From Kibdelosporangium philippinense (GTDB lineage: Bacteria; Actinomycetota; Actinomycetes; Mycobacteriales; Pseudonocardiaceae), in the NCBI RefSeq assembly GCF_021390435.2, contig NZ_JAJVCN010000001.1:3472001-3536000 (forward strand): 64,000 nucleotides of DNA. The letters run 5' to 3'. This document shows positions 47,654 through 54,811 of this stretch, in pieces. The position numbers and the translations under genes are program-made. The first letter of the stretch is position 1. Every line of letters starts with the position of its first letter. The notes under the pieces were generated by a model, which saw only the letters and a list, made by a program, of their open reading frames with translations, was not told where the DNA came from and did no database searches.

Positions 47654-48595
47654 TTAGTTCTTGGGCTTGGTACCGGATATCACACGCAGGACGTGAGCCA
47701 TGGCGCCGGTTGTGCCGTCGGTGACGCGCTGCGTGGGTTTGGCGCTCCACACGGTTTCCGGTCGCGCCTGCACGAGGTGGATCCCTGAGTCGTCGATCGC
47801 GAACTCACAGTCCTGTGGCGTTCCCGCATGCCGCTCGACCTTTCGCGCGATCTCCAACAGTTCGAGGATCTCGGCATCGGTGAGCGAGGGTTGGTCGGCC
47901 GCGGGCGCGCGGGTGACGATCTCGCCGGACACCTTGTCGACCACGAACCGGTCCGGCGTGACCAAGCCACTCACCAGCGGCTCGCCAAGGCCGAGAACGG
48001 ACTCGATGACCACTTTGGACCGATCGCCGTTCACGGGGTTGAGCGTCATGAACACGCCAGCGGCCCGTGGGTCGATCATTCGTTGCACGACAACGGCCAT
48101 CGCGTCGCTCGGAACGTCTTCACGCGCACGGTAGCTGATCGCACGCGCCGTGAACAGGCTTGCCCAGCATCGCCGGACGGCTTCACTGACGTTGTCTTCC
48201 CCCATCACGTTGAGGTAGCTGTCGTGTTCACCGGCGAAGCTGTGCTGTGCCCCGTCTTCGGCCGCGGAGCTGGAGCGGACCGCGACCTTGCCGGACAGCT
48301 TCTGGTAGTTGCTCCGGATCTCGGCATCGGCCTGGTGGCCAAAGGTTTCCGCGAAGAGCCAGTCCCTAATGGACTCAGCGGCTGCTTCGAACTCGGTCAT
48401 GTCCGCATCGGGGTGTAGCCGCGCCACGCGACGATCGAGCTCCTGCGCGTCGACCGCGGCACGATAGGCCTCAGTGGTCACCACGAAAGCCGCCGGAACA
48501 CGCAAACCCAAGCGCGCCAGAGTATCCAGCGACCGTCCTTTGCCGCCAGCGAGTTCGGTGGTCAGCCCGTCGCCCACCCAGACGGTGTACGTCAT
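47654..48595 (-). CDS. ATP-grasp subunit of the split dikinase (PPDK/PEP-synthase N-terminal domain)
   Basis: 313 aa. Nucleotide-binding domain alone: GGKGRSLDTLARLGLRVPAAF, AVRSSSAAEDGAQHSFAGEH and the closing VQARPETVW. Phosphorylates the His of the partner subunit using ATP. After the domain there is a 25-residue tail (GAMAHVLRVISGTKPKN) with amphipathic helical character, which could be an encapsulation peptide; this is a guess. Its start overlaps the BMC-P stop by 4 nt, tying it to the shell genes. Confidence 0.88.
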   Translation of the reverse strand: MTYTVWVGDGLTTELAGGKGRSLDTLARLGLRVPAAFVVTTEAYRAAVDAQELDRRVARLHPDADMTEFEAAAESIRDWLFAETFGHQADAEIRSNYQKLSGKVAVRSSSAAEDGAQHSFAGEHDSYLNVMGEDNVSEAVRRCWASLFTARAISYRAREDVPSDAMAVVVQRMIDPRAAGVFMTLNPVNGDRSKVVIESVLGLGEPLVSGLVTPDRFVVDKVSGEIVTRAPAADQPSLTDAEILELLEIARKVERHAGTPQDCEFAIDDSGIHLVQARPETVWSAKPTQRVTDGTTGAMAHVLRVISGTKPKN

Positions 48596-48840
48596 GCGCC
48601 CTCCTCGTAATCGCTGACCAGCGCGACCACGGCAGCGTCCACAGAAGACACTCCCGAAGCCGCGGCCGCGGCCTCATCCGTCGCCACCAACACTGTGACA
48701 CCAACACCAACATCCAACAGGTCGACAGCAACGGTCGTCGTGCCCGCCGTGAGGTCGTTGACCAGCAGGAACCGGTGCCCGGCCAGTGCTGGTACCTGGC
48801 GGTCCGACCACGCGCGGCCGATGACCTTGCCGAGAATCAT
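48592..48840 (-). CDS. BMC-P shell vertex protein (EutN/CcmL type)
   Basis: 82 aa with the EutN/CcmL beta-barrel pattern: MILGKVIGRAWSDRQVPALAGHRFLLV, given here by its segments ILGKVIGRAWSD and LAGHRFLLVN, followed by AVDLLDVGVGVTVLVATDEAA. These proteins form pentamers that cap the vertices of bacterial microcompartments. Overlaps the neighbouring shell gene and the dikinase ATP-subunit gene by 4 nt each. Confidence 0.93.
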   Translation of the reverse strand: MILGKVIGRAWSDRQVPALAGHRFLLVNDLTAGTTTVAVDLLDVGVGVTVLVATDEAAAAASGVSSVDAAVVALVSDYEEGA

Positions 48841-49163
48841 TGCCCGGTCCCCGCTGGCAGGGCCTCGCGGAACGTGGCTGTCCGGCGGGTGTCGAGCAGC
48901 TGCGCGGACTCGCTGCTTGGCCGTGGGTAGATCTGGGCGGCCCTGAGCTCGCCATACCGCTTCACGGCCGATGACCCGGCCTCAAGGGCCTGCCGGACGG
49001 CCGCGAGCTGGCCTTGAATGGCGGCCACGAGGTAGCCACTGGACACCCGGTCGACGGCGATGCAGCGGACGTCCGCGGTCTTGATCATGGCCTCGATGCC
49101 TGCCGACAACGCGACGATTCCGCGGGTTTCCAGCAGGCCGATGGCTGCGGTTTGCTCAGTCAT
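48837..49163 (-). CDS. BMC-H shell hexamer protein with C-terminal extension
   Basis: 108 aa, single BMC domain (AIGLLETRGIVALSAGIEAM, SGYLVAAIQGQLAAVRQAL) followed by about 28 extra residues (RPSSESAQLLDTRRT...). BMC-H proteins tile shell facets and their central pores admit small polar metabolites; here the pore loop follows VKRYGE-like sequence positions and should be modelled. Starts 1 nt after the stop of the second BMC-H gene. Confidence 0.93.
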   Translation of the reverse strand: MTEQTAAIGLLETRGIVALSAGIEAMIKTADVRCIAVDRVSSGYLVAAIQGQLAAVRQALEAGSSAVKRYGELRAAQIYPRPSSESAQLLDTRRTATFREALPAGTGQ

Positions 49164-49164
49164 G

Positions 49165-49461
49165 TCAGTTGCCTTCGAGTAGTCCGGGGTGGGCGGCGAG
49201 CGCGGCGACTGGGTCGCACGGATTGGCGAACACGATGGAGTTCACCGATCCGCCGGAGATGGCTTTCGCGGTCTCCTCGGCGATCTCGGTGGCTTCCTCG
49301 ACGGTCGCCAGGTCACCGGAGATCGCGACGGCGACCAGTCCGCCGCCGAGCCGTACGACACCTTCGACGATCACGTTGGTCGCTTTGACCATGGCGTCGA
49401 CCGCGTCGAAGATCGGCACGAACCCTTCGGCCTCAATGAAACCGACAGCTTGATTAGCCAT
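49165..49461 (-). CDS. BMC-H shell hexamer protein
   Basis: 98 aa from ATG 49461 in the sequence TGATG shared with the dioxygenase stop (AAAGGG upstream). Standard BMC domain: AVGFIEAEGFVPIFDAVDAM, VRLGGGLVAVAISGD, then GGSVNSIVFANPCDP at the pore-facing and C-terminal part. Together with the other BMC-H and BMC-P it is enough for a minimal shell; no BMC-T gene was found in the window. Confidence 0.93.
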   Translation of the reverse strand: MANQAVGFIEAEGFVPIFDAVDAMVKATNVIVEGVVRLGGGLVAVAISGDLATVEEATEIAEETAKAISGGSVNSIVFANPCDPVAALAAHPGLLEGN

Positions 49462-50294
49462 CACTCATCCCTTTCGAAAACTGGCCAATGCACGACGGCG
49501 GCACCCGTGCCCCAGATGGGCCCGTATGCGAGAAGTTCGGCGGGTTTGCCGAGAACACCGGCGCCGCGCAGGAACGCCAGTGCGCGGAACTGGCTGTCGG
49601 CGGCGGCTTCCCTGGCGAAGCTCTCGCGCAACCGCAGTGCCTCGTCGGCGTCGCCTTCGACCACTGCTGCCAGCATCCGGCGGTTCCAGGCGTCCTGCTC
49701 AGGCGTGGCGATCCGGTCCTGCGAGGGCTCGATCCACTGCTGGATCAGGCCTGCCGAGAGCCCGGAGACCACCACGACACCGATCCGTCGGCCGACGCTG
49801 GCAGCCGCGGCCACCCCGGTCTCGCCGAGGGCGGCGATGCTGTCCACCTCGGCGTAGAGGTTGCATGACACCAGTGCGAACTTGAACTGCCTGCCGGGGT
49901 CGAGCAGGGCGGACACGGTGACTGTGCCGGTGTCGATCGGAAAGCCCGCGTAGTGGGTGCGTCGTGCCTGCATGCCCCGCGCGGCCGTCTGTTCGACCCA
50001 GCGCTCGGCCAGTTCGGTGTCGATGCGCAGGTCGTAGTCGATGTGTCCGTAGTCGTAGGCATACCAGTTCTCGTCGAGCCGTTGGCCACGCGGGTTCGGG
50101 TCCAATTGGAATTGGTGCCCGAGGACCGTGAACCACTGTGTTGACAACATCAACACGGTGTCCACATCGGACTCACGGAATCGTTCGCCGACCTGTTCCA
50201 CGCCCGCTCGAAGATCGGCCCAGCTCGGCCCCGGATCTCCGGCCAGCAGCTGTGGCATGCCGGGCAGCAATGCGGCACTGACGACCTCAGTCAT
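49461..50294 (-). CDS. LigB-type extradiol dioxygenase, alpha (non-metal) subunit
   Basis: 277 aa from ATG 50294, overlapping the beta-subunit stop by 8 nt. Same LigB fold as the beta subunit, but the metal-ligand positions are lost (LLPGMPQLLAGD instead of PHPPHL; STQWFTVLGHQ instead of HAPHWITMVGHH). This matches the alpha subunit of 2-aminophenol 1,6-dioxygenase (AmnA/CnbCa), which forms a heterotetramer with the catalytic subunit. Other LigB pairs are possible. Confidence 0.82.
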   Translation of the reverse strand: MTEVVSAALLPGMPQLLAGDPGPSWADLRAGVEQVGERFRESDVDTVLMLSTQWFTVLGHQFQLDPNPRGQRLDENWYAYDYGHIDYDLRIDTELAERWVEQTAARGMQARRTHYAGFPIDTGTVTVSALLDPGRQFKFALVSCNLYAEVDSIAALGETGVAAAASVGRRIGVVVVSGLSAGLIQQWIEPSQDRIATPEQDAWNRRMLAAVVEGDADEALRLRESFAREAAADSQFRALAFLRGAGVLGKPAELLAYGPIWGTGAAVVHWPVFERDE

Positions 50295-51213
50295 GGCAAC
50301 GCCATTCGATAACGGCGTTGCCCGTGCCGATGATCGTGCCGTAGCCAAGGACGTCACCGGTCGTGGCAGGCCAGTCCAATGCGGACAGCAACCACGTCAG
50401 GCTGCCCGATTTGGTCTCGGCTTCGGTTTGCGCGATATGTTCGGGAATGGCCGTTTTGAGGGCCGACGAAGGCTTGGTGCGAACGGTTTCCAGCAGTGCC
50501 ATGTCGGCGCGGTACTGGGAGTTGTTGTACGGATGCTCGTGGCTCATGTCTTCGGGAACCGGCGTTTCCCGGTCGAAGTGCAAGTGCGACAGGGAGTTCG
50601 AGGCCAGGAGCACCGCGCGTCGGCCGGTCTGTTCGATGGCTTTGCGCGTGGCGCGGCCGAGTACTTCCATCTGGCCGAGTTCGGCTTCGGCGTAGAAGTA
50701 CGGGTTGTTGTTCGCGCTGATCGACACGACCGGGATGTCCCATTTCGGGTTCACCATGTGCAGCGCGCCGATCGTCGCGTAGTCGACCCGGACGCCTTCC
50801 TCACGCATCGCCCTGGCGACCAGGCCGTGGTTCTCGAAGCTCGTCACGAGAGCTTCGGCCAGCTCGACGTCGGTCCGGAAGTCATAGTGGTAGCGGAACA
50901 GGTTCGGGAAGATCGGCTCGACGGACAGGCCGCGAGGGTGCGGGACGCAGTTGACGTGGTGGCCGACCATCGTGATCCAGTGCGGCGCGTGCACGACCAG
51001 CACGTCCGGTTTCATCGCCCGTACCCGGCGCCGGACCTCGTCGTACGCCCACCGCAGCACCTCCCATCCGCCGGTGCTGCGTGGCTCGTTCTGTGGTGGG
51101 TTGTCCGCGTAGATCAGGTGCGGCGGATGCGGCGACAGGTAGCCGGCGACGATGCCGCCCTTGGCTTGGTCGCGCTCCGGAGCACTGGGCTCGAGGCGGA
51201 AGACGCGTGACAT
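50287..51213 (-). CDS. LigB-type extradiol dioxygenase, catalytic beta subunit (2-aminophenol 1,6-dioxygenase-like)
   Basis: 308 aa. Iron ligands visible as His29/His32 (LSPHPPHLIY), His75/His78 (VVHAPHWITM) and a Glu near 264-266 (TEAETKSGSLTW). The pattern NPPQNEPRSTGGWE follows the first ligand as in AmnB/CnbCb. It opens 2-aminophenol or catechol rings next to the ring heteroatom carbons. About 14 residues longer at the N-terminus than I expect for the family. First gene of the BMC operon, with a leaderless promoter and a strong palindrome upstream. Confidence 0.88.
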   Translation of the reverse strand: MSRVFRLEPSAPERDQAKGGIVAGYLSPHPPHLIYADNPPQNEPRSTGGWEVLRWAYDEVRRRVRAMKPDVLVVHAPHWITMVGHHVNCVPHPRGLSVEPIFPNLFRYHYDFRTDVELAEALVTSFENHGLVARAMREEGVRVDYATIGALHMVNPKWDIPVVSISANNNPYFYAEAELGQMEVLGRATRKAIEQTGRRAVLLASNSLSHLHFDRETPVPEDMSHEHPYNNSQYRADMALLETVRTKPSSALKTAIPEHIAQTEAETKSGSLTWLLSALDWPATTGDVLGYGTIIGTGNAVIEWRCHD

Positions 51214-51220
51214 GAGAAGG

Positions 51221-51274
51221 ACGCTAACTGCGAAAACAACCCAGGTCAGCTCGGTTGTCCCGTGCCACGGGACA
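51221..51274 (-). promoter_or_regulatory. BMC operon promoter with 19-bp palindromic operator
   Basis: On the minus strand: -35 CTGACC (51244-51249), 17-nt spacer, -10 TAGCGT (51221-51226), then 7 nt to ATG 51213, implying a leaderless transcript. TGTCCCGTGCCACGGGACA (51256-51274) is a perfect palindrome just upstream of the -35, between this operon and the divergent IclR gene, in the position of an activator site. Confidence 0.6.
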
Positions 51275-51315
51275 CGCTTCGGGCGATCCGCCGGTGGTCG
51301 TTTTACAGTTTGAGC

Positions 51316-52086
51316 GTGGAACAAGGTGTAGCCCCAGTCGTCAAGGCGATCAAGGTGTTGCGGGCGTTCACTCCCGCGGTCGGTGCGCTGTCGGTGCGTG
51401 AGATCGCCGTGCGTACCGGCATTCCGCGCAGCACTGCGCATGCGCTGTGTCAGACACTGGTCACCGAGGGCATGCTGCGTCGGTCGGACGATGGCTACCA
51501 GCTCGGGCCGCTCGTGCTGGAGCTTGGCGGGCTCGTGATCGAGCGGACCGGCCTGGTGCGTGCCGCCGAGGGAATCCTCGAACGCCTCGGGCGCGTGCCC
51601 GAACAGGAGGTCCACCTTGGACAGCTCACCGAAGGCTGGGTGGTGTACCTGAATCGGAACGCGGGGCCACGGCGCCCGGAGATGCACAATCGCGTCGGGC
51701 AGCGGGCGCCAGCGCACCTCACCGGCTGTGGCAAGGCCGCGTTGTCGGTGCTGCCGTTCGACGAGGTGATCAGTCACGTGCAGCGCTGTTGCGCCGACAG
51801 TGACATCCCCACGCCGGACATGGGCGCGTTGGAAGCCGAGCTTGCCCAGGCGCGGCGGGATGGATTCGTTGTATCGACGTCGTTTCAGCGTGGCCGGACG
51901 TCTGTCGCATCACCCATTGTGGACGGTTCCGGACGGCCCGTTGGCGGGGTTTCGCTGGCCGGGCCGGGCGGCATGTTCTGTTCCGTGGTCATCGGATCGT
52001 CACGGGACGCGGTGGTGGAAGCCGCGTCGGTGATCAGCTCGCGGCTCGTCAACGGTTCCCTGCTGTGGGCTACCCGGCCCGCTTGA
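51316..52086 (+). CDS. IclR-family regulator of the BMC operon
   Basis: 256 aa from GTG 51316 ([18 protein letters not shown]); the frame is open to 51262. Winged helix ([21 protein letters not shown]) and effector domain ([34 protein letters not shown]). Divergent from the dioxygenase/BMC operon across a 19-bp palindrome, so it is the likely pathway-specific regulator. Convergent with the RidA gene, overlapping by 17 nt. Confidence 0.87.
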   Translation: MEQGVAPVVKAIKVLRAFTPAVGALSVREIAVRTGIPRSTAHALCQTLVTEGMLRRSDDGYQLGPLVLELGGLVIERTGLVRAAEGILERLGRVPEQEVHLGQLTEGWVVYLNRNAGPRRPEMHNRVGQRAPAHLTGCGKAALSVLPFDEVISHVQRCCADSDIPTPDMGALEAELAQARRDGFVVSTSFQRGRTSVASPIVDGSGRPVGGVSLAGPGGMFCSVVIGSSRDAVVEAASVISSRLVNGSLLWATRPA

Positions 52087-52471
52087 TCGCGATGGCCTGG
52101 ATCTCGATCAGCAGGTGCGGGTGTGGCAGCTGGTGCACCGCGACCGTGGTCCGCGCCGGGCCGGTTTCGTCGAAGTACAGGCCGTAGACCTCGTTGTAGC
52201 CGCCGAAGTCGTTCATGTTCACCAGGAACGTGGTCACCTGCACCACGTCGTCAAGGTCGCAGCCGACCTCCTTGAGGATGACATTGATGTTCTCGAGGAC
52301 GGCCTCGGTCTGGACCTTGATGTCCAACCGCGTCGTCCCGAGCTCATCGGCGTCGGCGCCCGCGATCGTGTTGTCCGGGCGCCTGCTGCTCGTGCCGGAG
52401 ACGAACACCATGTCTCCCACGACTTTCGCGTGTGGATAGCGGCCTCTGGGGGTCGCCTTGGCCTTAGCCAA
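52070..52471 (-). CDS. RidA-family 2-aminomuconate deaminase-like protein
   Basis: 133 aa from TTG 52471, within the decarboxylase stop (TTGGCTAA). Rid fold ([52 protein letters not shown]). In 2-aminophenol pathways AmnD, a member of this family, hydrolyses 2-aminomuconate to 4-oxalocrotonate plus ammonia. Its operon with a semialdehyde dehydrogenase and an oxo-acid decarboxylase is the order expected for that route and argues that the ring-cleavage substrate carries an amino group. Confidence 0.8.
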   Translation of the reverse strand: MAKAKATPRGRYPHAKVVGDMVFVSGTSSRRPDNTIAGADADELGTTRLDIKVQTEAVLENINVILKEVGCDLDDVVQVTTFLVNMNDFGGYNEVYGLYFDETGPARTTVAVHQLPHPHLLIEIQAIAIKRAG

Positions 52472-53174
52472 CGGACACCGCCAGCTCGCCGAGGCTCTCG
52501 ATCTTCGTCGTGACCCTGGTCCCCGGTGTGATGGCCACGGCAGGGGTGGCGGCTCCGGCCAGCAGGATGCTTCCGGCGCCGAACGGGATTCCGTGCTCGG
52601 CCGCCAGGCGGGTGGCTGCCTCGATCGACAGCATGGGATCGCCGAGAATGTCGTTGGTGGAGCCGGATTCGATGATCTGGCCGTCGAACTGCATGAGCAC
52701 GTCTCGGTTTGACACGTCGGTGACCGGCTGCCACTCCCCTATGACGAATCCGGCGGCCGATGCGTTGTCCGCGACCACGTCGGACAGGGCGAACGTGAAG
52801 TCCCGGTACCGCGAGTCGATGATCTCCAACGCGGGCGCGACGGCTTGTACCGTGCCGCCGTGCCCCATCAGGAACGCGATTTCGGGTTCGATCCGGGGAT
52901 GGATGTACGGACCGAGATCGAAGGTGTGGCCGAGCAGCATTCCCGAGGTGAGCTGTCCGGCGATCACGTCGGACACGCCCATCTGCGCGGCCTTGGCGCG
53001 GCTGGTGAAGCCGAGCTTCACGCCCAACAGTCGTTCACCGCGGTTGAGCCGTCGGTTCACGACCGCGCGCTGGACTTCGTATGCTGAATTTAATGTGAGT
53101 TCGCCCAGTTGATCACAAGGGGTGCGGCTGATGGCCGCGTGGTCGAGCCGGTTGGCGAGATCGTTGATGGTCAT
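52464..53174 (-). CDS. 2-oxo-3-hexenedioate (4-oxalocrotonate) decarboxylase
   Basis: 236 aa from ATG 53174. Same superfamily as the hydratase ([38 protein letters not shown]). By position between the semialdehyde dehydrogenase and the deaminase it is the decarboxylase giving 2-oxopent-4-enoate for MhpD. Family members with either activity are hard to separate by sequence, so the call rests on context. Confidence 0.82.
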   Translation of the reverse strand: MTINDLANRLDHAAISRTPCDQLGELTLNSAYEVQRAVVNRRLNRGERLLGVKLGFTSRAKAAQMGVSDVIAGQLTSGMLLGHTFDLGPYIHPRIEPEIAFLMGHGGTVQAVAPALEIIDSRYRDFTFALSDVVADNASAAGFVIGEWQPVTDVSNRDVLMQFDGQIIESGSTNDILGDPMLSIEAATRLAAEHGIPFGAGSILLAGAATPAVAITPGTRVTTKIESLGELAVSVG

Positions 53175-53178
53175 TGGT

Positions 53179-54615
53179 TCACCACCCCACACAGACGTTG
53201 GTCAGTTCGCTGTAGAAGTTCAGCGAGTGCGGGCCGCCTTCCCTGCCGATGCCGGACAACCCGGCACCGCCGAACGGCGTCCTCAGGTCGCGGACATACC
53301 AGGTGTTGAGCCAGGAAATGCCCACTCGCATGGCTGCGGCGGTTCGGTGCCCGCGCTCCAGGTTCGTGGTCCACACGCTGGCCGCGAGGCCGTAGTCGGT
53401 GTCGTTGGCCAGCCTGATCGCCTCGTCTTCCGTATCGAACGGCACCAGGGCCGCGACCGGCCCGAAGATCTCCTCACGCAGGATCCTCGACGAGTTGTCC
53501 AGCCCGGTCCACAACGCCGGTTCGACCCAACTCCCGTTGTCCATGCTCGGCCCCAGCTTCGGCACGCCGCCACCGGCCAGTAGCTCGGCGCCTTCCTGCT
53601 GGGCAACGGCGTAATAGTCGAGGACCTTCGTGCGGTGTTCCTGGGAGATCAGCGGGCCGGTCGTGGTGTGCGGATCATCCGGTCTGCCGAACCTCAGGCT
53701 TTTGGCTCGTTCTGCCAGTCCGCTGGCGACCTCGTCGAAGACACCGCGTTGCACGTAGATGCGTTCGGTACACAGGCAAATCTGGCCAGTGTTGGTGAAC
53801 GTCGATCGCGCCAGCCCGTCGATGGCCCGCTCAAGATCGGCGTCGTTGAAGACAATGGCCGCGTTCTTGCCACCCAGCTCGAATGACACAGGGGTTGTCC
53901 GGGGTGCGACCGCTTGCATGATCGCGGCGCCGGTCCTGGTCTCGCCGGTGAAGGTCACGCCGTCGATCCCAGGGTGCTTGGTGAGAAACTCACCCGCCGA
54001 GTTTGGCCCGAAACCGTGCACGACGTTGTACACGCCATCGGGCGCACCGGCTTCCGCGATGATCGACGCCAGCAAGGTCGCGGTGGTCGGGGTTTCCTCG
54101 GAAGGCTTCACCACAACGGTGTTGCCCGCGGCGAGGGCGGGCGCGACTTTCCAGGTGAGCAGCAGGAGTGGCAGGTTCCAGGGGACGATGATCGCGACCA
54201 CGCCAAGTGGCTTGCGGATCGCGTAGTTCAGCAGCCGCCCGGTTTGGTAGGCATCGATTCCTTGTGCGGCAAGGATATCCGCGGCTGCCCGGAAGTTCGC
54301 GGATGCTCGCGCGATGTCCAATGTGGTCGCGAGTGGTACTGGTTTGCCGGTGTCCGCGACTTCAGCTTTGAGGAGTTCGTCGGCGCGTTCGTCGATCTTG
54401 TCGGCGATCCTGCGGAGCAACGCCACACGTTCCGCTTCGGTGTAACGGCCCCAGACGCCGTCTCGCGAGTTCCGCGCGGCCTTGACTGCTTTGTCCACAA
54501 CAGATTCGTCAGCCTCGGCGACCTTGGCCACCAACGAACCGTCGACCGGGTTCACCTTGTCGAACAGCTCGCCGGTGTCGATGAACCCGCCATCGACGAA
54601 GTTACTGAGCAGCAT
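53179..54615 (-). CDS. 2-aminomuconic/2-hydroxymuconic semialdehyde dehydrogenase
   Basis: 478 aa from ATG 54615. ALDH superfamily with FTGETRTGAAIMQ, catalytic Glu in VSFELGGKNAAIVF and Cys in NTGQICLCTERIYV. The N-terminal region (LLSNFVDGGFIDTGELF) resembles the AmnC/DmpC group. Oxidises the semialdehyde produced by ring cleavage. First of a three-gene operon with the decarboxylase and deaminase. It probably starts from a leaderless transcript whose -10 is covered by a palindrome. Confidence 0.88.
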   Translation of the reverse strand: MLLSNFVDGGFIDTGELFDKVNPVDGSLVAKVAEADESVVDKAVKAARNSRDGVWGRYTEAERVALLRRIADKIDERADELLKAEVADTGKPVPLATTLDIARASANFRAAADILAAQGIDAYQTGRLLNYAIRKPLGVVAIIVPWNLPLLLLTWKVAPALAAGNTVVVKPSEETPTTATLLASIIAEAGAPDGVYNVVHGFGPNSAGEFLTKHPGIDGVTFTGETRTGAAIMQAVAPRTTPVSFELGGKNAAIVFNDADLERAIDGLARSTFTNTGQICLCTERIYVQRGVFDEVASGLAERAKSLRFGRPDDPHTTTGPLISQEHRTKVLDYYAVAQQEGAELLAGGGVPKLGPSMDNGSWVEPALWTGLDNSSRILREEIFGPVAALVPFDTEDEAIRLANDTDYGLAASVWTTNLERGHRTAAAMRVGISWLNTWYVRDLRTPFGGAGLSGIGREGGPHSLNFYSELTNVCVGW

Positions 54616-54650
54616 AAACACACCGTAGGTGCGGTGTGCGGGTTGCTCAT
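54616..54650 (-). promoter_or_regulatory. leaderless promoter and palindrome at the semialdehyde dehydrogenase start
   Basis: CACACCGTAGGTGCGGTGTG (54619-54638) has 7-bp perfect arms around a 6-nt spacer and overlaps the -10 TACGGT, which lies 6 nt before ATG 54615. A repressor bound here would block the operon. Confidence 0.5.
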
Positions 54651-54685
54651 CGGGCTCGTCCCGCGTCGCCGGACAGCAAATCCCG

Positions 54686-54809
54686 TTGGACGCCGTCTGA
54701 TCGGCGTTGCTATGTTGTGCGCGTGTCCACGCCTGAGGCAGACAGAAGCTAACCACCGGTCTTCCGGTGAACTGTGTCCTCTTCAAGCTGCGATGGATGC
54801 GGAGCTTCT
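54686..54809 (+). promoter_or_regulatory. leader-peptide attenuator of the cmx gene
   Basis: -35 TTGGAC (54686), 19-nt spacer, -10 TATGTT (54711), then a leader ORF at 54723-54752 at about +1. The end of the leader, AGAAGCT (54744-54750), is complementary to AGCTTCT (54803-54809) overlapping the cmx ribosome site; a second hairpin CACCGG-TCTT-CCGGTG (54754-54769) lies between. A ribosome stalled on the leader would free the ribosome site, as in other chloramphenicol-resistance genes. Confidence 0.72.
54723..54752 (+). CDS. cmx leader peptide MSTPEADRS
   Basis: GTG TCC ACG CCT GAG GCA GAC AGA AGC TAA. Nine residues, resembling the known cmlA leader peptide (MSTSKNADK, from memory) in length and composition. 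An in-frame GTG two codons upstream is also possible. Probably leaderless. Confidence 0.6.
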   Translation: MSTPEADRS

Positions 54810-54811
54810 TC

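Noticed and set aside
45830..48595. Pyruvate phosphate dikinase or PEP synthase
   Set aside because: The PEP/pyruvate-binding barrel is absent; the substrate domain is of the phenylphosphate-synthase type.
44447..51213. RMM-type (aminoacetone) microcompartment
   Set aside because: The aminopropanol kinase/phospholyase and aminotransferase genes typical of that locus are absent; dioxygenase and dikinase genes are present instead.
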